From IMG/VR virus record IMGVR_UViG_3300049793_000100, positions 1-44,930 of that record: a stretch of DNA of 44,930 nt. One strand, given 5' to 3'. The position numbers were made by a program, and so were the translations under genes. This document shows positions 40,033 through 44,930 of the stretch, one piece after another. The notes under the pieces were generated by a model that was given only the letters and a program-made list of their open reading frames with translations, ran no database searches and was not told the origin of the DNA. This DNA comes from a virus. How positions within the stretch are numbered: position 1 is the first letter of the stretch; each line of letters begins with the position of its first letter.

Positions 40033-41790
40033 ATGACTACGCCATTACGCCCCTTTCAGCAAGCACTAGAGCGCGACATTTATGCAGCGTGGAACACGCC
40101 CGGAGTCGTCAACGTCATGCCCGTGGCGGCCACGGGTTCGGGTAAAACCGTCGTCCTGTCAAAGTTACTTTATGATGAGCCCGGCGCGTCGGCGGCCATA
40201 GCGCACAGGCAAGAATTGGTGAGTCAGATTTCTATCGCCCTCGCGCGCAACGGTGTACGGCATAGGATCGCGGGCGCTAAAAAAGGTTCCAATCTCGTGC
40301 GCGTAATCTCGGCGCTGCAGGTTGCCGAGCTGGGCTATTCGTTCCTGGACCCGAACGCGAAAACCGGCGTCGGCGGCGTGGACACGATTATTCGCATGGA
40401 CCCTAACGATAGTTGGATGAAACAGGTACGCTTGCAAGTGCAGGACGAAGCGCACCACGTCTTGAAAGAAAATAAATGGGGCAAGGTTGCCGCGATGTTC
40501 CCCAATGCGCGCGGCCTGTTCCCGACTGCCACGCCAGCGCGAGCGGACGGGAAGGGGCTCGGGCGTCATCATGACGGCATCGTCGACCAGATGGTGCTTG
40601 CGCCGTCGATGCGCGACATCATCAATATGGGCTACCTGACGGACTACCGCATTTTTGCGCCGCCCTCCGATCTGGATTTGGGCGAGGTTGCTATCGGCGA
40701 TTCGGGCGAGTACGTCAATTCGCAACTGCGAACGGCCGTGCGTAAATCCCACATCACGGGCGATGTCGTCGACCATTATCTGAAAATTGCGCCAGGCAAG
40801 CTGGGCGTAACGTTCGCTGTCGATGTGGAAACCGCCGGGGATATCTCGGCCGCCTTCCGCGCGCATGGTGTACCCTCCGAAGTGGTCAGCGCCAAGACGC
40901 CGGACGGGCTGCGGGCCGACATCCTGCGCCGCTACAAGCGCCGCGAAATCCTGCAGCTCGTCAATGTGGACCTGTTCGGCGAAGGCTTCGACCTTCCCGC
41001 AATCGAGGTCGTGAGCTTCGCCAGGCCGACCGCATCATTCCCGCTCTACGTGCAACAGAAGGGCCGCACGCTGCGCCTGATGCTGACGGCCGAAGAGTTA
41101 CGGGATTACGACAGACTGACGGACGACCAGCGGCGCGGGGTGATCGCCCGAAGCGGCAAGCCCTATGGCATCGTCATCGACCATGTCAACAATGTGGTCC
41201 GTCATGGCCTGGCGGATGCTGGGCGCGTCTGGACGCTCGACCGGCGCGAGCGCGGCGCCGCCGGCAAGAAATCGGACGCGATACCGCTGGCCCCGTGCCT
41301 CAATCCTGTATGCATGTTTCCTTATGAGCGCGTATTGCCAAAATGCCCGTACTGCCACACGCCACGGCCGCCGCCGAAAGCGCGCAACGGCCCGGAGTTC
41401 GTCGACGGCGACCTGACCGAATTGGACCCTGATGTATTGCGCCAGATGCGTGGCGAAATCAGCCGCGTCGACGGGGAGTTCTACGCGCCCAAGGGGCTCG
41501 ACCAAATGGCCGCGATGGGCGCCCGCAAGCATCACCACGCCAGGCGCGAAGAGCAGCGGGCATTAAGCAATGCAATTGCCTGGTGGGCGGGCCTGGAAAG
41601 CGCACAGGGGCGCGGGGAGAGCGAAAGCTATCGCCGGTTCTATTTTAAATTCGGGCTCGATGCTGCTAGCGCCCGAACCCTCGGCACGCGCGAGGCAGCA
41701 GAATTGACGCAACGAGTCAACGCCGAGTTACAAAAATATGGCATTGACGGGACCGTCAACGCTGCCGCATACTTTGCCCATCATCAATAG
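40033..41790 (+). CDS. Superfamily 2 DEAD/DEAH-box helicase
   Basis: 585 residues. Motif I MPVAATGSGKTVVLSKLL (about residues 29-46), motif II VQDEAHHV, motif III LFPTATPAR and motif VI-like QQKGRTLR are present. A C-terminal zinc site follows (PCLNPVCMFPYE with KCPYCH) and a final helical region. It belongs to the UvrB/SSL2-like phage helicases, which act in replication initiation or recombination. The ATG has no good ribosome site (AATTTAAATTTCCT), so translation may be weak or from a leaderless transcript. Confidence 0.9.
   Translation: MTTPLRPFQQALERDIYAAWNTPGVVNVMPVAATGSGKTVVLSKLLYDEPGASAAIAHRQELVSQISIALARNGVRHRIAGAKKGSNLVRVISALQVAELGYSFLDPNAKTGVGGVDTIIRMDPNDSWMKQVRLQVQDEAHHVLKENKWGKVAAMFPNARGLFPTATPARADGKGLGRHHDGIVDQMVLAPSMRDIINMGYLTDYRIFAPPSDLDLGEVAIGDSGEYVNSQLRTAVRKSHITGDVVDHYLKIAPGKLGVTFAVDVETAGDISAAFRAHGVPSEVVSAKTPDGLRADILRRYKRREILQLVNVDLFGEGFDLPAIEVVSFARPTASFPLYVQQKGRTLRLMLTAEELRDYDRLTDDQRRGVIARSGKPYGIVIDHVNNVVRHGLADAGRVWTLDRRERGAAGKKSDAIPLAPCLNPVCMFPYERVLPKCPYCHTPRPPPKARNGPEFVDGDLTELDPDVLRQMRGEISRVDGEFYAPKGLDQMAAMGARKHHHARREEQRALSNAIAWWAGLESAQGRGESESYRRFYFKFGLDAASARTLGTREAAELTQRVNAELQKYGIDGTVNAAAYFAHHQ
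41744..41773 (+). promoter_or_regulatory. Promoter and operator (site 5) inside the helicase end
   Basis: TTGACG (41744-41749) and CATACT (41768-41773) are spaced by 18. The perfect palindrome TGACGGGACCGTCA (41745-41758) covers the -35, the same layout as at 42836. It would drive the gene at 41799 and the cassette after it. Confidence 0.6.
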
Positions 41791-41798
41791 GGGGTTGC

Positions 41799-42008
41799 AT
41801 GGATATGCCAGTTCAGACAAAGCCGCTATGGCGCATGCCGGGTAGTCAACTGTGTTGCCTGATCGGCCGCAATCGCACGGCGCGTAAACGCTTCGCGCTG
41901 ATGCAGGCCGAGGCGTGGCCGCTGTTCCGGTATGCTGCACCTACACCACGACGCGACCCCATTGCAATCAAGCGCTATAAGCGCGAGCAGCGAGCCCATA
42001 ATGCATAA
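41799..42008 (+). CDS. Small basic protein, 69 aa, unknown
   Basis: It begins after AATAGGGGGTTGC, a good ribosome site. The product is basic (RNRTARKRFALMQAEAWPLF, PIAIKRYKREQRAHNA) and could bind nucleic acid. It overlaps the next gene by 8 bases. No family recognised. Confidence 0.55.
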   Translation: MDMPVQTKPLWRMPGSQLCCLIGRNRTARKRFALMQAEAWPLFRYAAPTPRRDPIAIKRYKREQRAHNA

Positions 42009-42345
42009 GGTGCTTTGTTGCGGCGGGCGTGACTTTGCGGACTATGCGTTAGTTGAATATGCGCTCGCACATTTGTATTCGCATTTTGGGGCGTTCGCTG
42101 TGATTCACGGTAATGCAAAGGGCGCAGACAGACTTGCCGCATTTTGGGCAAAACAAAAAGGGCTGCCCGTAATTCAAGTCGACGCAAATTGGGATTTTTA
42201 CGATAAGCGTGCGGGCAGCTTGCGCAATAAATGGATGCTCGAATTATGTGGGCCGACATACGCTGTCGCTTTCCCTGGCGACATCGGCACGGCACATATG
42301 GTTCGGCAATTGGAATTCGCTAACGTCACAGTGTGGAAATTATGA
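42001..42345 (+). CDS. SLOG-family protein (DUF2493 / YspA-like)
   Basis: 114 residues from ATG 42001. VLCCGGRDFADYALVEYALA, VIHGNAKGADRLAAFWAKQK and DKRAGSLRNKWMLE are the three hallmark blocks of the DUF2493 SLOG family, Rossmann-like nucleotide- or ligand-binding proteins. Related SLOG domains are proposed to sense nucleotide-derived signals, also in anti-phage systems. The phage role is unknown; it might bind or sequester a host signal nucleotide. It overlaps the next gene by ATGA. Confidence 0.8.
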   Translation: MHKVLCCGGRDFADYALVEYALAHLYSHFGAFAVIHGNAKGADRLAAFWAKQKGLPVIQVDANWDFYDKRAGSLRNKWMLELCGPTYAVAFPGDIGTAHMVRQLEFANVTVWKL

Positions 42346-42827
42346 GTCCTGAAATCATCAAGTGGGCCACTCGGCACCACGTCAGCTTGCAGGCGCTACA
42401 CGAGCTGCAAGATATGTTCGGCATGCTCGGCGGCCACGTCATGCCGGATAAGCACAAGGGCACGAGCGAAGCGGCAGCACAAGCGGCCGTGCGCCTGGAA
42501 GCTGCACAAAAGGGCGTGCGCCTCTTCCGTAACAACGTCGGCGCCCTGCTCGATAGTCGCGGCGTGCCGGTGCGCTTCGGCCTGGCGAACGATTCCAAAG
42601 AGGTCAACGACGTGATCAAATCGAGCGACCTAGTAGGCTGGCGGCGCCGGCTGATCCTGCCCGAGCATGTCGGCACAGTCATTGCACAAACGGTGCTGCG
42701 CGAAGTGAAAGAGCCGGGGTGGACGTACGTCGGCGACGAACACGAAGCGGCTCAATTGGCTTGGTTGCAGCTCGGCGCATCCGATGGCGCGGACGTGGCA
42801 TTTTGCACGGGCGTGGGCACGCTATAA
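42342..42827 (+). CDS. VRR-NUC-type nuclease
   Basis: 161 residues from ATG 42342 (ATGA overlap). The core RNNVGALLDSRG, RFGLANDSKEVNDVIKSSDL, VIAQTVLREVKEPGWTYVGD, EHEAAQLAWLQLGASDGADV and AFCTGVG has the Asp...Glu-x-Lys pattern of the VRR-NUC (PD-(D/E)XK) family. Such phage enzymes are structure-specific or Holliday-junction-type nucleases. The neighbouring helicases and replication genes fit. Confidence 0.8.
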   Translation: MSPEIIKWATRHHVSLQALHELQDMFGMLGGHVMPDKHKGTSEAAAQAAVRLEAAQKGVRLFRNNVGALLDSRGVPVRFGLANDSKEVNDVIKSSDLVGWRRRLILPEHVGTVIAQTVLREVKEPGWTYVGDEHEAAQLAWLQLGASDGADVAFCTGVGTL

Positions 42828-42835
42828 ATTGACCG

Positions 42836-42864
42836 TTGACGCTATCGTCACCGACGCACATAAT
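42836..42864 (+). promoter_or_regulatory. Promoter and operator (site 6) of the mini-TetR gene
   Basis: TTGACG (42836-42841) and CATAAT (42859-42864) are spaced by 17. The perfect palindrome TGACGCTATCGTCA (42837-42850) overlaps the -35. This fits autoregulation by the product of the next gene. Confidence 0.75.
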
Positions 42865-42893
42865 ACCCACTAGATTTCTCACTGGAAAATATC

Positions 42894-43202
42894 ATGATTA
42901 AACGACTGCAGCCTGACAACCGCAAACAGGAAATTTTGCAAGCCGCCATCCGTGTGGCCGCTCGCTCGGGCGGCTGGGCGAAGCTGACGCGCGACGCCGT
43001 GGCACGCGAGGCCAAATGTTCGGAGGGTTTGCCTTCCAAGTATTTCGGCACCATGGTTAACTTCAAACGCGCCATCATGCGCGCAGCCGTGACCGGCGAA
43101 CACCTGGCCGTGATCGCGCAAGGTATCGCGGCCGGCGACAAGTCGGCCCTGAAAGCCAGCAAGGAATTGCAACAGAAAGCCCTCGCCACGCTGCAAGGCT
43201 GA
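42894..43202 (+). CDS. Mini-TetR-type DNA-binding protein, candidate repressor
   Basis: 102 residues. It matches a TetR N-terminal domain: RKQEILQAAIRVAARSGGWA (helix 1), KLTRDAVAREAKCSEGLPSK with YFG (helix-turn-helix and helix 4 start), and FKRAIMRAAV. Only about 50 residues follow, so the ligand-binding domain of normal TetR proteins (about 200 residues) is missing. TetR proteins bind palindromes as dimers, and a perfect palindrome lies on its own promoter. It is the leading candidate for the protein that binds the six operators. The assignment of sites is inference. Confidence 0.8.
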   Translation: MIKRLQPDNRKQEILQAAIRVAARSGGWAKLTRDAVAREAKCSEGLPSKYFGTMVNFKRAIMRAAVTGEHLAVIAQGIAAGDKSALKASKELQQKALATLQG

Positions 43203-43207
43203 CCGCC

Positions 43208-44930
43208 ATGAGTGAGCTGCCGTTAGCCTTACTTCCCTTTGCGCCATACCATCAGTTTGTAATTTATCTCGTTCAACCGAGCCGCACGCGGCCAGGCAAG
43301 ACGGACAAATTTCCCTGTTGCGCTCGTACGGGCCGCGTCGTCAACGCCCACGATCCTCAGTATTGGACGGACGCACCTACCGCTATTGCTGCGGCTGCGC
43401 ACTTTAGCGTCCACACGGGCCAGAATTACGGCGTCGGCTTCGTGCTGACCGAGAACGATCCGTTCTGGTTTTTGGACATGGATAATTGCCAGGTCAACGG
43501 CGACTGGTCCCCTCTCGCAAAGTCGCTTTGTGAGATATTCGGCGGCGCCGCGCTTGAGGTCAGCCAGTCGGGCACCGGCTTGCACTTGTTCGGCGTCGGC
43601 CGCCCTCCCGCACACGGCTGCAAAAATGAAGCGCTGGGCTTGGAGTTCTACCACTCAGGTAGGTTTGCGGCGCTGACTGGCACCCACGCCAGTGGCTCGG
43701 CTGCTGTGGACTTTACGGCCGCGCTCCCCTGGCTCGTGGCAAACTATTTCCCCGCAACGTCCGGGCCGGGCTTTGATCCCTCGCTCGATCTGATGCAGCA
43801 ATGGGCGCTTGCCTGTACCGAAGGTCCAGCGGAAGAGTGGCGCGGGCCGACCGATGACGAAGAGCTGATACGCCGCGCACTGCAATCGCGCTCGACTGGC
43901 GCCGCGTTCGGCGCCAAGGCCAGCTTTGCGGACCTGTGGACTTGCAATATCCCCGTGCTGGCCAAAGCCTACCCCGATGACGTGCGGGCCTACGATTCGA
44001 ACCGCGCGGATTCAGCGCTTGCGCAGCACTTGTCGTTCTGGACCGGCCGCGATCATGAACGTATCGCCCGCCTGATGCCGCGCAGCGCCTTGAACCGCGA
44101 CAAGTTCGAGCGCCCCGATTATCTGCCCCGCACAATCATGGCTGTCTGTGCGCGCAATATGGACGTGCTGACGGATAAGGCGCCCGAACCCCTCGCGGGC
44201 AGCGTGGCGGGGCCATTGCCGAGCGCTGGCGGGCATCAGCCCGTACAGCCGACGCTCGTTACCGGCTCTATCTACCTGAACATCGAGGACCAATTTAAAT
44301 TATTCGTCGGTTGCGTCTACGTGCGCGATATCCACAGGGTTTTAGTTCCCGGCGGCCTGCTGCTCAAGCCCGACCAGTTCAAAGTAAATTATGGCGGCTA
44401 TGTGTTTCAAATGGACACGGCGAACGAAAAGACTACGCGCGATGCTTGGGAAGCGTTCACGCAATCGAACGCCTATCGCTGCCCACGTGCCGATTCGTCA
44501 TGCTTCAAACCTGAATTGCCGCCCGGCTCCCTGGTCGAGCGCGGCGGCCAGGTATTCACGAACACATATTGGCCGGTCGAAGTGCCGCGCAAAGTGGGCG
44601 ACCCTACGCCGTTCCTGATCCACTTGCAAAAGGTGCTGCCCGACGACCGGGACCGCCTGATTTTGTTGTCCTACATGGCCGCGTGCGTGCAGCACAAGGG
44701 CTATAAATTCCAATGGGCGCCGCTGCTGCAGGGCGTCGAGGGTAACGGCAAGACCCTGTTCACCCGGTGCGTCGCCGAGGCCGTGGGGCGCCGCTATGTG
44801 CATTGGCCGAAGGCTTCCAAAATCTGCAAAGAGTTCAATGCATGGATGATCGGCAAATTGTTCTATGGTGTCGAGGATATCTATGTGCCCGAACAGAAGC
44901 GCGAGATTATCGAGGAACTAAAACCGATGA
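43208..44930 (+). CDS. Primase-polymerase / helicase, N-terminal part (partial)
   Basis: 574 codons before the right edge. The N-terminal prim-pol domain has FLDMDN (Asp90, Asp92) and QSGTGLHLFG (Gly122, His126), the catalytic acids and the SGTGxH loop of NrS-1-like primase-polymerases. A linker is followed by an SF3-type ATPase with Walker A QGVEGNGKTLF (Lys515) and LFYGVEDIYVPEQKREIIEE (Walker B region). It ends at KPM and continues at base 3 of the window. The complete enzyme would prime and unwind DNA at the fork. It lies behind the mini-TetR gene and may share its promoter at 42836. Confidence 0.9.
   Translation, partial: MSELPLALLPFAPYHQFVIYLVQPSRTRPGKTDKFPCCARTGRVVNAHDPQYWTDAPTAIAAAAHFSVHTGQNYGVGFVLTENDPFWFLDMDNCQVNGDWSPLAKSLCEIFGGAALEVSQSGTGLHLFGVGRPPAHGCKNEALGLEFYHSGRFAALTGTHASGSAAVDFTAALPWLVANYFPATSGPGFDPSLDLMQQWALACTEGPAEEWRGPTDDEELIRRALQSRSTGAAFGAKASFADLWTCNIPVLAKAYPDDVRAYDSNRADSALAQHLSFWTGRDHERIARLMPRSALNRDKFERPDYLPRTIMAVCARNMDVLTDKAPEPLAGSVAGPLPSAGGHQPVQPTLVTGSIYLNIEDQFKLFVGCVYVRDIHRVLVPGGLLLKPDQFKVNYGGYVFQMDTANEKTTRDAWEAFTQSNAYRCPRADSSCFKPELPPGSLVERGGQVFTNTYWPVEVPRKVGDPTPFLIHLQKVLPDDRDRLILLSYMAACVQHKGYKFQWAPLLQGVEGNGKTLFTRCVAEAVGRRYVHWPKASKICKEFNAWMIGKLFYGVEDIYVPEQKREIIEELKPM

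Noticed and set aside
1-44930. Integrase, att sites, lysogeny repressor, CRISPR array or tRNA genes
   Set aside because: None seen on either strand by reading; the mini-TetR and small HTH genes are the only regulators recognised, so temperate life style is not supported.

Overview
The window is almost certainly one tailed-phage genome (myovirus, contractile tail) cut open at an arbitrary point. The last gene (43208 onward) runs off the right edge as the N-terminal part of a primase-polymerase/helicase. The first bases (3-656) encode the C-terminal part of the same kind of protein in the matching reading phase. The true molecule is therefore circular or circularly permuted, about 45 kb, with at most a short piece missing between the ends. 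Base composition is GC-rich. The protein set (DUF1073 portal, DUF2213 protease, DUF2184 capsid, DUF3383 sheath, DUF3277 tube, DUF2612 baseplate protein, family B polymerase, nested spanins) suggests a phage of a betaproteobacterium (Burkholderiales), broadly of the Burkholderia Bcep781 kind. That placement is inference from family content. I see no integrase, excisionase, cI-like repressor, att site, tRNA or CRISPR.

Layout: (1) 1-5450, plus strand: end of the primase-helicase, then an early cassette of small genes (ParB-like protein, J-domain protein, zinc proteins, cupin-like protein) and, after a terminator and a new promoter at 3799, a second chain of tiny overlapping genes ending at a strong terminator (5433-5474). 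(2) 5450-6477: a minus-strand gene with two zinc-knuckle repeats and an AT-rich spacer with a long inverted repeat. (3) 6478-8669: terminase subunits. (4) 8666-9401: three small minus-strand genes with their own promoter. (5) 9454-30085: head, neck, tail, baseplate and receptor-binding genes in canonical order, including a tail-chaperone frameshift and a tail fibre carrying an SGNH esterase domain. (6) 30096-31729: lysis cassette (membrane protein, endolysin, holin, Rz/Rz1). (7) 31695-32788: minus-strand cassette of small proteins. (8) 32780-38676: minus-strand replication operon (family B polymerase, MazG-like, ssDNA-binding-like, PD-(D/E)XK nuclease). (9) 38634-44930: plus-strand cassette with a DNA methyltransferase, an SF2 helicase, a SLOG protein, a VRR-NUC nuclease, a mini-TetR regulator and the primase-helicase; a small RHH+RAMA protein lies opposite.

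The most interesting part is regulatory. Six near-identical palindromes (TRACG-N4-CGTYA) sit exactly on promoters of early and replication genes, including the promoter of a stand-alone 102-residue TetR-type DNA-binding protein. One lies between divergent promoters for the methyltransferase and the replication operon, and two lie between the helicase and the RAMA gene. The RAMA gene product looks like a SeqA-like methylated-DNA reader: ribbon-helix-helix plus RAMA domain. In addition the palindrome GTCGAC occurs about 72 times by hand count, roughly five times expectation, which is unusual for a phage and may be related to the methylation/reader pair. A second promoter module (with TAGATAAA-N3-TTTATCTA) is repeated at other small-gene cassettes. 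Together these suggest a two-tier, possibly methylation-aware, gene-control system in a phage that lacks a classical lysogeny switch.
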